DNA from: Nymphaea colorata
Taxonomy: Eukaryota > Streptophyta > Magnoliopsida > Nymphaeales > Nymphaeaceae
Direction: 5' to 3'
Assembly: GCF_008831285.2 (NCBI RefSeq)
Contig: NC_045138.2
Location: 18,011,934-18,075,933 of the forward strand
Length of the DNA: 64,000 nucleotides
The notes beneath the pieces are model-generated. The model was not told where the DNA came from, did no database searches, and saw nothing but the letters and a program-made list of their open reading frames with translations. Made by a program: the position numbers and the translations under genes. Below are positions 50,597-63,400 of this stretch, piece after piece; the first letter of the stretch is position 1; every line of letters starts with the position of its first letter.

Positions 50597-53500
50597 CGTC
50601 CTCGTTCGGGTCACCAGTGAAGATGGGCTGGCCGGATCCTGACCGACCCGGAGTAGGGGGAGGGATCGGGTTCGTAGGAGAGCACGTATCTGAGGAGCTG
50701 GTTCTCCCGTTTCGGGCCGACTCGCGCATTTGATGACTCAGGTAGAGCTCCATGGTGGAAGAAGGCTTGGGCCGTCCCCAGACGGGCTTTAACCGTCCCC
50801 TGTTAGAAAAAGGCTCAGGAGTGAGCGAAAGAACTTTGAGAAATTGATCTCATCTCAAGAACGTTCATGTAACTATAACGGCTTTTCGGTGAACGGGGGT
50901 AGATGAGATACCGGTCTTTTCGCTTCTCCAAGAATCGCTGCACCGATTCCTTTCTCGTTTTGGGGCCATCTGCAACGGAGGAGGGTGAGGAGGGCAAGAT
51001 ACGGAATGGGGAAAGCAATCTGTGGAATGACAAAAACGTCCTGAATTATCACGGGAGGGCGTTTCGGTCACTTGGCTCTCTGATCACCACCATTGGGTGC
51101 TGCAGAGGCCACTGGTGACATTCGGTCCACCAATCATCGCGTGCTGCATGGGAGACCCCACAAGAGCAGCACAGTTTTGAAGGGTGGTTTCCGTAATCTC
51201 CAGAACAAGAGAGAGGGGGACAAGTTTGCGAGATTACCGGTTGGCGATGGAGACGAGGACAGGGGCGGTGGGGCGACGGCCTGAGGAGGAGAGGGCGGCC
51301 GAGCTCTGGCGGTTAAGGCGAAGGGGCGGGAGTGGTGGACCTGCGGCATGAAGTTGGGGGACGCCGCCAGCAGCACGATGGCTCGGGCCTATGGACATCA
51401 TCATCGTCAACATGAATTCAACGCGAGGAAAAAGGGTAAAATAGGACAACAAAAAAAAGAAAAAGACTGATAAAGAAAGGACCTTCTCCGCCGGAACGTC
51501 GTCGTAGACATTAACCTTTCCGCCATAGAAGATGGTCATCTGAGATGCAGCATCCCTCGATATAGGCCTGTGCAAAACCAGATGGAACGCATAGTTGAGA
51601 GAGAGTGAGAGAAAGGGAGAGAGTCGGAGAGGATGTAATTTTGCTTCTGTTGAAGGGCCAAAAGTGGAGTAGATTCAGTCACTGTACCATCTTCAAAATT
51701 TGAAAGCTGACGCGAGAGAGATCAATTTGCTTTTTTATCGGCAGGGCCTAAAGGAGGGACACTAATAAACTGTAGGCGGGTCCTCCCTCCCCACCCACGG
51801 CCCCACTCTCTTTCTCTCTCTTACCTCTGAACAGACGTACTGCTAAGTGACTTCCGTCTCCATTAATCTAACTATTTTTCCGACTCTCTCTCCCTCTCTC
51901 TCTTTGTTGTCAAGATTTTCCCAATTAAGGGCAAAAGAGAGGCATCGGCAAAAAGCTGTAAGGGGAGTCTCCCATCGCGTGTCCTAGTCTGTGCGATGGA
52001 GCGGAGAGAAAACACAAACGGCCTAGAGACAGCAAAACATGTCCCCACGCGAACAGACTCGTGGATAATGAGTGAATGACGAATTGTACTACGTATCCAC
52101 AGAAGGCCTACAGTCCGGCTACCGGCAGTAGGCAGCACGCTTGAGCCTTCGTTGTCTTTCAATGCCTTGCAAGTTGCAAGTTAGAATCTTTGAACAGGAA
52201 AAAAACAGTTTGGAAAGTGGTTAAGACATTTATCGTGAAATAGTCTAACCCAGATAAGAGAAAAAATGTTTCACTTGCTCATATCAAAGCCCTCTAAAAG
52301 ATTAAGCAACCTAAGGGTGCGATTTGGAGGAATCAAGTTTTGCCGTTTTCCAACTTAGAAAACGGAAGAAATAGGGCTCGCTCCACCAAATGATTGAAAG
52401 TCTAGAAACCGCATTTCATAAACTCCTAGCAACCAGAAAAAGTCGCCAAGATTCCATTTATACCCATCCTTTTGATTGAAGAATTTTGATGGAATTGGGT
52501 TCAAATTCCAAGTACCCCCACCACCCCAGAACAGAAACAATAAAGATGCCTTTACAGACGGTTGTCTAGAGACAGAGTGACCAACCCCTTTTATTAATTC
52601 TAAACTTAAAAGGTGCAGTTCAGCGCATTGCAAGAGCTCGTAAAAGTAAAAAAAAAGGAATGCCAAGATGGTCTAAGTGACACCAACGAACGTAAAGTGG
52701 CACAAGGTTTGTCTGTATATAGGTAGGAATGGGACACAACCAGACCAGGTAAATCGAGAGATGAAAACAAGAAAAAACAGGAAAGCTGCCTCCACTTTAC
52801 CCCAACCAGGTCTAGTGAGGTAACACTAATGATAATGACGACCAGCTCCCCTTCCATCTTCAGAGTCTGTTGATGGACTTGGGCATTGTTTTTCATAGTT
52901 GCAAAGTAGGCCGCTGGTCTCAGTTCAAACCCCATTGGCCCTATTTGTACTCATACTGGAGACGTCCAGCAGCACTGTAACCACTTCCCAAACCAATGTC
53001 AAAGGAGTCCAAAGACTCCTCTTTCCAAAGTTTCGAACACTGTTTGAAAAGAACATCAGAGGCACGCGAATGCAACCATGGCAGTTGCACCACGCCATCA
53101 AATCTCTTGCTCATACTAAGAGAACGTATTCGACTGCAAACATCTAGCTACAAAATGTTCGGTCCTACTGAAAAGCGTAGACCAGAAATAGGTATTCTAG
53201 TATTCTACGGTTCAGACTCCAGAAAGTCTTTCTTAGAGTTAGTGGCTTCGCCGCTATCAGTAGGAAAAGAACTAAATTTACGATGGACCTAACCTTTTAC
53301 CTTTTCTTATCCTCACTTATCGAGAGACAATCCTTCATCTGAGCGACCAGAGTCCTCTCATGTATACCGCCGGAAGGCCCTCATGGAAGAATGATTCCCA
53401 TTAAATAGTCTGATCCAGTATATGGGGCCAAATAAGCAAAGGTAACGGGGGAATCGTCAAAGCAATCTCCAAATGAACCACAACTCTAGGGCTCCGGTCT

Positions 53501-54752
53501 ACTATATTCCACCGTATTGGATTTTGAAGGAACACGAAAATCAGGTTCCGACGCCTCGAACTCGAACCCCAAACAGTCGGTCCGGACACATCAAACCCGG
53601 GGACGGCAGGCAATGCCAATAATCAAACTACACGAGCAAGCGAACCTTATGCGTCGACAGGGGCAGGTACGTAACTTTGCGGCATAGGCTTCGAAGCAAC
53701 TCTAAGACCCCAAGGGGTTTAAGAGACATTTTAAGAGCCAATAAAAATTAGTAAAAGCAGAAAAACTCCCGTTAACGACCACCCCGAATTAAAAATATAT
53801 TATATGACACCCCGAATTAAAAATATATTATATGACAAAAATAGAAAAAAGTAGCGAGAAAAAGGGACTTACATCGGAAAGTCACCGGCCGGTTCCCGGG
53901 AAGCATGGACAAACCCGGTGTCTCCGGCAACGCCCGATCTCGCCACATCAACACCCTCGCCCCTCGGGCAGAAGACAGGTAGCCGGATCGTCGAGGGCTC
54001 CGGTTCCGCAATCGGGGATTCCATATCTGGCTGGACCGATCTTCCCTCCTCCGCACCAGAACCAGAGGGCGAGCCCTAGTACGGAAAAGAGAAGAAAAAT
54101 AATTAAAAAAACCCGGAAAAGGGAGGCGAGGTGCTCGGAGTACGAACGATCCGGATAGGAAGGAATTTGTCCGAGAAAATTTGTCGAAAAAGGAGCGAAA
54201 AGAGAGGAATGCTCACCTCAGAGAGGTTCACGGGCTCTTCTCCGGCGCTCTCCGCGGGACAGGCGCCGCCCGAGGCGGCCGGCGATGTCTTCGGCGGCGA
54301 TTTCCGGCTGCCGGTCTCCTCCTTCCCAGGCCACGACTCGAAAAGGGCTTTGAGCGACAGGACTTGCTGAATTGCCTGAGATTTGTTCCAGGACGGCCGT
54401 CGCATTCCTTCACAACAGGAAGCAAGAAGCAAGAGGAAGAAACAAAACAGGAAAATGATTGTCAGATCGGCGGAATCCCTCGCTATCCCAGAGGACGCCG
54501 GAGAAGTAAGCTAGCAGAACAGGTGTTCCACCTTGAGGCCGAAACCCCAGACTCGAGGGCAACGGAGAGAGAAAACGAGAGAGAGAGAGAGAGGGAGAGT
54601 GCGTGTAGGTGTGCGTTGAGCGAAAAGATCGGACCTTTCTCCTTGAGATATCTGCGGCAATCTTCGCGCGTAAGCTGCGAGATATCCTCCTCAGTCAGCT
54701 CCTTCAAGGGCTTGTCCAGCGGCGACCGGAAAGGCACCTCCGATGCCTTCAT
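50597..54752 (-). CDS. TIFY4: PEAPOD/TIFY4 transcriptional regulator, at least eight exons, last exon unresolved
   Basis: PEAPOD proteins are TIFY-family nuclear repressors that act through KIX adaptors to limit meristemoid divisions and organ size. Supported exons (minus): 54752-54635, 54407-54217, 54075-53873, 51567-51483, 51388-51341, 51280-51238, 50969-50912, 50799-50597. All junctions are GT-AG with matching phases, giving about 316 residues; Arabidopsis PPD2 is 315. Domains: N-terminal PPD domain about residues 10-65 (LTEEDISQLTREDCRRYLKEKG, GMRRPSWNKSQAIQQVLSL across exons 1-2); TIFY motif MTIFYGGKVNVYDDVPAEK then ARAIVLLAASP in exons 4-5; divergent Jas-like RKESVQRFLEKRKDR in exon 7; C-terminal MELYLSHQMR tail ending GDPNEDG. 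Uncertain: exon 6 and whether a further linker exon lies between 51237 and 50970. The donor at 50595-50596 predicts one more, very short coding exon that I could not place. Confidence 0.88.
51568..53872 (-). other. Intron 3 of the PEAPOD gene (2.3 kb)
   Basis: Begins GTAAGTCC and ends TTTTGCACAG. It contains a 28-bp tandem duplication near its donor and purine/pyrimidine-rich tracts at 51597-51640 and 51800-51905. No additional PEAPOD-like coding segment was recognised in it. Confidence 0.75.
53780..53835. repeat. 28-bp perfect tandem duplication
   Basis: The unit CACCCCGAATTAAAAATATA followed by TTATATGA occurs at 53780 and 53808, starting about 37 bases inside intron 3 of the PEAPOD gene. 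Confidence 0.95.
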
Positions 54753-55090
54753 CTTGCTACCGGATTCCGGCCGGCGCGCCGGATTCCTTTCCTCCTCCCC
54801 CTCGGCGGATTCCCCTGCCTCCTTTTTTTTTCTTTAATAATAAATAATAACTAATATCTTTTTTCTCCCCCAAAAACCTCCACTCTCTTTCTCTCTCTCA
54901 CTTTCTCTCTCTCTCGCTCTCTCTCTCTGCTCCCCGCTCGTTTTCCCGCTCGCAGAGTCGCGCTCTGTTTTCTTACGGCGTCTCACCCCGAGTTGACACG
55001 TCATATGCTCTTTGTTCGGGCCGAAATGTCCGAAACACCCCTACCCTTCCCGAAACAGAGCCTTGTCCTCATTGTTCGCGATATGACACT
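54753..55090 (-). promoter_or_regulatory. 5' UTR/promoter-proximal region of the PEAPOD gene
   Basis: On the gene strand this is a long GA-rich tract (54885-54930 is CT-rich on plus) leading to the ATG at 54752, as is common in plant 5' UTRs. The frame upstream of that ATG is open for some way, but no earlier in-frame ATG was seen. Confidence 0.5.
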
Positions 55091-58000
55091 TTTACCCATC
55101 GGGTTTTATTGTCGCCTTTTTCTGGTAGGTCGATGGAGTAACGCCTCCGATAGACCACATTGACGATAATACCCTCCTCCGGCTTCCGCCCTTTCCCTGT
55201 ATCCCATCGCCATCAACGTGGGGTGTAAACGCGAAAAGGAAAAAGAGATAGTGGCATTTTCGATCTTTCCTTCTAGGAAAAACGGTGGGTGTCCACGTTA
55301 CGAGACCATGCCGAGGGAGAACCGGTCTGTCGGTTGCCTCACTGTCCACACCTTCGTCCGAACGGGGTTAACGTTTTCCGGGTCTGGTCATAGTTCTCTC
55401 ATGGGTATTATCCGTATCCAGATTTGGGTGAAAAAGAGCAGCGGTATACCGACCGCCGCCAAAGCTCTCCTTGCGAGCAGTCAAATTGGTGAGAACGTGA
55501 ATCGCATAATTGGGTTTTCATGACTTCCTCATGTTTGGTAAAGTAGGCTTTGGAATCGTAATCACAGGAATGTTGCCGGTACGTTTCAGATTCAATTCCT
55601 GTTAGGTGTTATACTTTCATAGATATTGAAAGTTGACAGTAGCGAAACTACTTGTTGACTGCGGTGAGCCATTACCTACACCAGCTTCTTAACAATAACA
55701 TTATCATGTTTCAATATTATATTGTTAACGACTCCAAAATTATGAGCAGTAACCACATCAAATTTGTGTAAGTGCCCCATGACTAAAAAATCCTGACTCC
55801 GCTATTAAGAGCAGAGTCCTGCATCCTTTGAGAACAACTCTCTCTCTCTCTCTCTCTCTGGGTCTTTGTGTGTGTTTCGCTCTCATGCTTTCATATCAAT
55901 CCATATTTAGAGAAAAGAAAGGCCGGACATCCCTTTCCCCCACTGAGCAACCTGAGAATACTGCATGAAACAATATCAAAAAGAGAAATATAGCCATAAA
56001 TTTCCAAGAAAACACTCATACCACAGGTAGAAACGCTATTCAAAATGCAATGGAAAGGGACGAACTGGTGAGGACTTTGGGGTTGAAGTGTGTACATGGA
56101 AGACCTGCATCGCCATCTCACTCGAGGATTTAGAAATTATGAACTCTTCGTGTGGTAGGTTATCAGTTGTTTTGTTGGTTTCAGGCAAGGACTCCAATTT
56201 CTAATTCGTGTAGTTAACAAAGATGGATTTGTAAAAGGGCTTGCATATTGGGAAAAGGAACTTTTAATGCAAGAAGATGGCAATTAGGAACCAAGCTGTG
56301 CATGGAAGCAACCACAAGACTTCCCCTTCGGATTTGACTTCTTAATGTCCGCTCGAATGTTTGGAGTAAATGGTTGTCTCATACCATTGCTAAAGTGTTC
56401 AATGGAAACCTCATTGATTTGGCTAAGTTTCTCAAGGTTCTAACATTGAAGTCCCTTAAACTTCAACCCTTGTTCTATAGACACCCATTCTACAAAGAAA
56501 AATGCAGGGATTCCCATAACGCAAATGAAGAATCCCCGAGCTAAGAATGTTGGAGAATAAGTCACAGTAAAAAATGGCAAAATTTCAATCTATACACGCA
56601 AGAATCATGCTGAAGAGTTTGAGTGAAATGTCTCAAGTCAGCCATGATTCTTACGACATGTGAGATCTCTTGGCGGATCAAGAAGCAGCTGAAGAAAGAA
56701 ACAATGCTACGGAACCAAGCCATTCAGTAACTCGCTAGAAGCTAGCCTTGATCTTTGATAGCAGTCACCAAAAGAGAAGGAATGGAAAGGAAGAAGGCAA
56801 ACTCCAGATGTATATGCAAACGATGCTTCTTCTCCATGCATGATCCCCATGTATGCAAAACCTTGTCACAAATATCGTTTTCAGGTATAAAATAGTGAAC
56901 ATTTTTTGGGTATAATATGGAAAAATTGTCTTTCGGGAAAATCTTGGCAAATTAAAAAAACATAAAAAACTAAAAATTAAATGTCAAATAAAATTTAGTA
57001 ATTGAACAATGTAAAAAAATAAAAAATGTGAAGAAAACACGAAAAAGAATTATAATAGAAAACAAAAAACGTGAAAAAAATGCCAAATAGTTTTGGCATT
57101 TGTTTCCTGTTTTTGTCGGCTGACTTATTTTTTAAAGTTTTTCTCTTTTTTTTTTTTTGAATAGAACGAGTTTTCTGTGACAATGAACTGCAAAATCTTA
57201 ACCTAAAAAAGGATTCTTCTAAGATCTACCATGAATCTCCTGGGAAAATCACTACATCGTGTGAAAGATCTCTAATAAAGCAAAATTAGATAAAGATTCT
57301 AATGTACTGCCAATGATCTCTTGGAATGAACCAACTCTTTCTACATGTATGTAGGTTTTCTAGAAGAAGATCTGGATGCACTGTGTGAAACATGACAGGG
57401 AAAAGCTGTGGCCCATGTCATGTGAGATACAGGAAAGAATGCAAGGAGAGCATTATGAAAATTGAGCAACAGATGAACGTTGAAGTACATCGTGTAAACA
57501 GCGAGGAGCCAAAACAAGGATATGAGGTGCTTTGAAAGCATATCCTGGATGCGTGAAAGTATGATGGACCAATCTTCGCAGGGAAAGAGGGAGGAGACTC
57601 TCTCTATCAATGAAGATAGCGAGTCAGAGTCTTTAGATGTGGGATTACAAAGGAGGAACCACGAATGTTTAGAATTACAAAAATTCTTGCTTTGGAAAAC
57701 AAGGGGCTTACAAGAGCACATGTAGGTGCCCCATGCAAGTTTTAACGCATCACAATACAATTTCGAATTTCTAAAATGAAACTTTTCATTCTGTTCTATG
57801 TTGAATAGACAGCAAATCAACCTTATGGCAGAAAAATTAAACGAAATATTTTATTGTGTCAAAATGAAACTTGTCTTGACAGAATCAGAAGACTCGTGTG
57901 GGTTCAAGACCTTATTAGATGGTCATAGTAGTGATTGATATGAACAGACGAATGGATTGGTTTGAAGTGTACTGAGTCTACAGATAGATGCATCATACAC

Positions 58001-58556
58001 ATTTCAGTGTTTATTATTCGAGTTCTACCTTCACTCAATAGTTATCCTGATGACTAACTCATTAAAACTACTTACAAAGTCTACTCTACAACAGATTTAT
58101 TGTTGTTGTGTCTTTGTCTTTAGTATTTTTAATTTCACTTGAGATGAGATATAATATAACTCACGAGTGATTTTTTTTTTTTTTAAATTTTTGAGGTGGC
58201 GGAGAAAGACCAAGCGTCTCCACCTGATTTGATGGGAATTCCTTTATATTTATTCATTTGATATAGTCGAAGGCTGCTTCCTGGACCGAGGATGCGGGCC
58301 ATTCGTCCCAAACACGTTGAATTACCACTCGATTTTTTACTTTCATAAATTCATGGTTAATTCATGGCATTTTGAAATTCATTTTCAGTAACAATTGAAT
58401 AAAGGATCATTTTTCATACTTTGGTGATATGGATTATGGAACGCCAATTCTTTTCCTCATTCTGATTTTGGTTTTCGTATCACGTCACAAATGAATCAAT
58501 TTTAAATCATGGCATTTCTTCACTAAAATTGGCTTGATTGTATTCTTTCATCCTTT

Positions 58557-58591
<35 letters not shown>

Positions 58592-59779
58592 GTGTTGATT
58601 CATATAAAGACAAATCACTTAGTGATCAAGGATTGGGTTCAATGACATCCGAATCCTAATCCAAATATTGTGGTCTGGTTGAAGATATCCAACCACCAAA
58701 CCGTTCCGATTTTCTTTTTTTGCTGTAAGAACTGCACATGGAAATTTTGTAGATCCAATTTGAAATATGGAATTTGAATCACATTCAAAGCTACATGAAA
58801 TGTAAACCAATAAATCTGAAACTAACTCATTAAATCGCTATAATAAAAATAAGAGCTGAACGTTTTACTCAACCTCTTCAGAAGAAAAACGAATGGAGTT
58901 TGAAAACATCAGGCTTGGATTTGTTTTAGTTGCTTACTATAGCTCCAGACCGTACTGCCTCCAAATGGGTTTTAGGAAACATGATCCAAATCTGAGTTTC
59001 GATCCAAATGCAACTGCATATAATGTGATCAAGTCAGCTTTTGGAACGGTTCGCGCTGACATAGACCCGAACCATTTACGTTTCATTGTTAATTAATATT
59101 AAGTTGAGTTTAGTTGAATCCATTTGCTCTTTCAGGGTTCCAGGTCTTTTGGATTAAGCAAATGCATTCAACTGCAAGATTTCCACGTGATAATCCCAAA
59201 ATCCTGGTCCAATTACTACTTTGAACCAGTTAGGCGAAATATCCAGTTCAGTACCGTTTGAGGTGCCAAGATCTGATCTAGCAGTTTGGTCATTTATGAG
59301 GATAATATGAAAATGTCTTGATTTGATCGCATGGTTTTGAATGTCAATCAAAGATTAAACACAATAGATAGAGGAAAAAGTTGCTAGGTGGTCAGTTTTT
59401 GCTTTGAATGAATTCGTGGCAAATCAGAGAGGTCGCACACCAAAGCACGATGTCCAGCACTTAACAGTAAAAAAAAAAAAACAATTTTATTTTTGAAAGA
59501 TTCACGATATTAGCCTACTTGCTGCAAAGCATTTTTGGCATTCTAATTAATGAATAAAACTTGTTTTTTTTTTTTGGTATAATACATGCTTTACAATTTA
59601 ATTGTGCTAATTTATGGGAACCTTTCATAATAAAAAGAAGCTAAAATTCAAGTGTGGGAGATTTTTAACAAACGGAGACCGTGAAAGAATCCAGGTCCCT
59701 TTCTGAAAATCTCCGGATAAAACGACACCATTGCCAGTGCCAAGAGCTGCGCAATCTTCTCCAAAGGAAAAGCGTATCT
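55091..59779. other. Intergenic, no recognised gene
   Basis: Holds (CT)n at 55841-55860, (CA)n at 58563-58588, AT-rich runs near 56950-57150, and a 159-codon minus-strand frame at 57341-57820 that I do not recognise. 56100-56700 shows stretches that look like decayed coding sequence, but I cannot assign a family. Confidence 0.4.
58563..58588. repeat. (CA)n microsatellite
   Basis: About 13 CA units. Confidence 0.95.
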
Positions 59780-60475
59780 TGAAAATAAATGCCTCGGTTG
59801 CCGTGTCATCGTCTTCCTCCCACCAGGTGTCTCGTATCGGCTGGTTTTAATTTTTACGCACGGCCGATACGAGTCTCATTTTTTATTTTTCCTTCTGAAA
59901 CCGTTTGGGAGGGTCGATTTTCCCACGCCCGGCATTCTCCCCCAAAAAGGAAGGCGGGAGGCTCTTTCTGAGGGCAATATCGTCCAGCGCCGGTCGGTTC
60001 CGCGAGGGTGAAGAATGGGGACGGGGTCGCCATTTGCTGAGTTCCTGGGGGGCATTTCGGGTAGTAGGGGGAAGACTCAACGACCGCCAGGTTCGGGAAC
60101 TCGCTCGGGCAGGAGAGAGGAGAGAGGTGAGGGGGGGCGTGGGGCCCACGAGAAAAAAAGGACTGAGAAAGAAGTGGGGCCCAGAAAGAGAGAGAAAAGG
60201 ATCGTCCCCTGGTAAGGGAGAGAGGACGTCGCGGTCCAACCATCACAAGGTTGGGGTTCTGTGGAAGAGAGAGAGAGAGGGTATGGCCCGTATGGAGGGG
60301 CAGGGCGGTGGGTCCCACCACGTGGCTCGCCCCCGTTATGCAATTAATGGAGGTGGGGGAGGACGGGACGGAGATCATGTTCCGTGGAGGAGGGCTGCCG
60401 CTCCGAGAGGTTTCCGTTAATCCCCAAATCGTCCTCCTTCAAGACAAGGATAAAAAAAAAAAAAGTGAAAAATAA
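59780..60475. other. GC-rich island with long overlapping frames on both strands
   Basis: In an AT-rich neighbourhood this stretch is GC-rich, with a 171-codon plus frame (59905-60420) and a 174-codon minus frame (59854-60378). Both are low-complexity (Arg/Gly-rich against Ser/Pro-rich), as expected from purine-rich composition. No family resemblance. It may be a promoter/5' UTR region rather than coding. Confidence 0.4.
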
Positions 60476-63400
60476 AGGGAAATACGTTGAGTTGCTTCTA
60501 GATTTTTTGCAAGTAAGGCGTCTCTTTAGATAATTTAAGCATTTTTTTTAATTAGCATTGAAAGTGCACTTAATATAAATAAATGTTAACGCGTACCCCG
60601 CTTCCCTTTTTCTTTTCATTCAATGCTAAAAGCAGAACACTTCAAGGCGTGTTTGGCTGACATCCCCACGAGGTTTTTTTAAATTGATTTTTCTAAAAAA
60701 ATAGGTTTTAATCATTTTTAAAAATTGGTTCACAGGGTGACTCTACGCTTCACTTTACGACTGCTCTGTTGATTTGCTTAATTCATTTTTTTTAAATAAT
60801 CACTTTTTTTTTTTTTTCGTTAAGAAAACATAACTTTGGCAAACATTGCCAAAAGGTTGATTTGAAGGTAAAAAGTCGTTTTCTATTTGCCTTTAAAAAT
60901 CTGTTTCCAAGTGCCATCCAAATACTATAAATACCATTTAATATATAAAGGAGGATTCAGAGTAATTAGGTGATAGAGAAGTTGATCGAGTAATACACAT
61001 GTGGGAGAATGAGTATGAGTCGGGGAATTGACAACCATGTTTTATATTTTTTGATCATTTTTTTTTGGTAAGAACATTCGATCTTCCTAACCAATATGTT
61101 ATAAACTCATAAACGATTGGCATGCTTTGAGTGTATAATTAAGATTCTATAAACTTAATAGTCAACAGTTCAATTTTTTTTTTTTACTTATAAAACACAC
61201 ATTGTATCTCAAAAACTACATTTTTTATATTGACTGTCATATTAGTAGTAGGCATGAGAATGCATTTACATAATTAGCATTTTTTTTTTGTTAACGTGCA
61301 AAACATGTGATAGGACACATGGCAGTCCTACTTGTTTCTTACATATATTTTATACTACAAAATAGCTGATTAGTTATGGAAAGTTACTTGATATTACATA
61401 AGTCAACTAATATTTGGCATAACATAGCTAGTCGGACCAATGATCGGTAGATGGTTTATTTTTTTAATTCTCGTAAGTGTCAGCCGTTTATACATATATA
61501 TACAGCCCTAAACCCTAGAGGCAAAGTCCAGAGGAGGTTGGCTCTTCATTTCTCTATGAAATCAAATGCCAATAAGAAGCAAGTGCATGCGGTTTACGGC
61601 GGAGACCTTTCACACTAACTGCCAGTAGCAGTGCACACATGTGTGGTATAGATTGGGAGGTGAAGACATCCTCTCATAGGGTGTGTTGACAGATGAGATA
61701 ACAAAAGTTGGCCTTCCTTTCAAGAAATCAACTGGGACATGTGGGGTTGCATAGAGCAGGATACATTTTCTAGTACCCTTACCCTTACACCCTTTGGCAA
61801 GGGCTGTAGGAAGATGATGGGGGAGAAGTCATGGCCCGATATTTCTAGTAGGGCATGGAGAAGGTTATTGTGGTTCTTGCAATTTAGGGAGGAAGTGCAA
61901 AGGCAAGAAAGTTCCTTTGTTGCTTCCTAAGTTTGACATAAAGCACCAAACAAAGTGAATAAAGTTGCAACAACAAAATATTTGCCCTAAAGTTATGAAA
62001 TCTGCATATATTAATAAGGGTTCTGCTAGGTGAGCAAAGAAGTATTTCGTCATATGGCAAAAAAGAAAGGTCAAACCTCCAACCCAACCTCTATGGGACA
62101 CATGCATGCTTTCGGTGCCTCGTAATACTGCCTTTACCACACTTTAATATGCACATCAGTGGCCTCTTCTTGCAGCAAAAGGAGTTGACACACCAGAGAT
62201 TCAAAATGAGAACTGACTGCCTATCAACCCTCGCCCTAACCATTGTACCAACCCCCTTGAAGATAAGGGATAGATAGGTAGGGGCTCTGCAAGGCATACA
62301 CCCCACATAGCTCAATTTGAATATTTGAATTTATACATTGGATCTCGATGGAGCTGAGTTTATTTACATGGGGCAGCACCATGAGACTCGAATCGCTGCC
62401 TCAAGGCCAATTGAGAATTTGTTAATTATATATTTAGTGTTCTATGAAAAAAGTTTGCCACTACTTGGAGACTAGGGTTCTTTATATGATAGAGGCAAGT
62501 CATTAAGGCTGAGGCTTTGCAAGTTCTAATTCCATAAGCATACAAGTTGACAAAATATGGTACTAACATGTTCTGGCCTGCCTGTTTAGCAGAGCGCAAG
62601 CTCATAAAAAGAGCGAAAAGGGGCCGAGAACGTCCGACAGACTTGTTTTTATATGAAGTGCATTGTTTACAAGAAGAAACGAAGTAAAATTTGAATGCCT
62701 ACTTAATTGGTTAAACAAGCTCAGACTAACTTTTCCATGACAATTAATTAATTTGAACTGGAAGTTTATATAGTACACGGGAGACAGTGATATGGTTAAA
62801 GATCACATTAATTAGCTAACAAGTTTATATGACTTAAGATAATATGAACATGTAAACTTCACATTTGCTTGCTGACCAACTTAGTTGCAAGTAATTTCTA
62901 GCAAGCGCTTGGCAAACTATGGAAGCCAAACATTGATAGTAACATTGTTTTTTTGCAAGCATGAGCATGCTTTTTGTTATGCCCACGAAAGTTAAGCATG
63001 CCCTTGTAAAACAACATCATATTGTATCCATTTAGTAGTTTGGGTGAGCTCAAGGCTATTGCCACCGCCTGAGTTGAAGTTGAAGTTTACCTCTTCCCTT
63101 CATCCCTCTAAAGTCTATCGTTGCTTTTCGTGTTTCGAAGTGATGCTCCCGCTATACTTCAACTTGTAAATATATTTGTGCTCCCTTCTTTTACAGCATA
63201 ATCATGCTATGAAAAGAGACTGGGTACCTACCAGCTCCTTTCCTGACAGTTGCACCTACTCCCTTGAAAATGAACAGTTGCCGTAAGAAAAACAGACTTC
63301 AAAATGAGAAAAGTGACTACCTTTTCTGTTCATGCTTTTGAATGATAGAGAGTATTGAATGATAGAGAGAAGGAAAAAGAAAAGTGATGCCGTTGGAAAG

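Noticed and set aside
57341-57820. 159-codon minus-strand frame as a gene
   Set aside because: No start context, splice context or family resemblance, and the plus strand has a comparable open frame; not supported.
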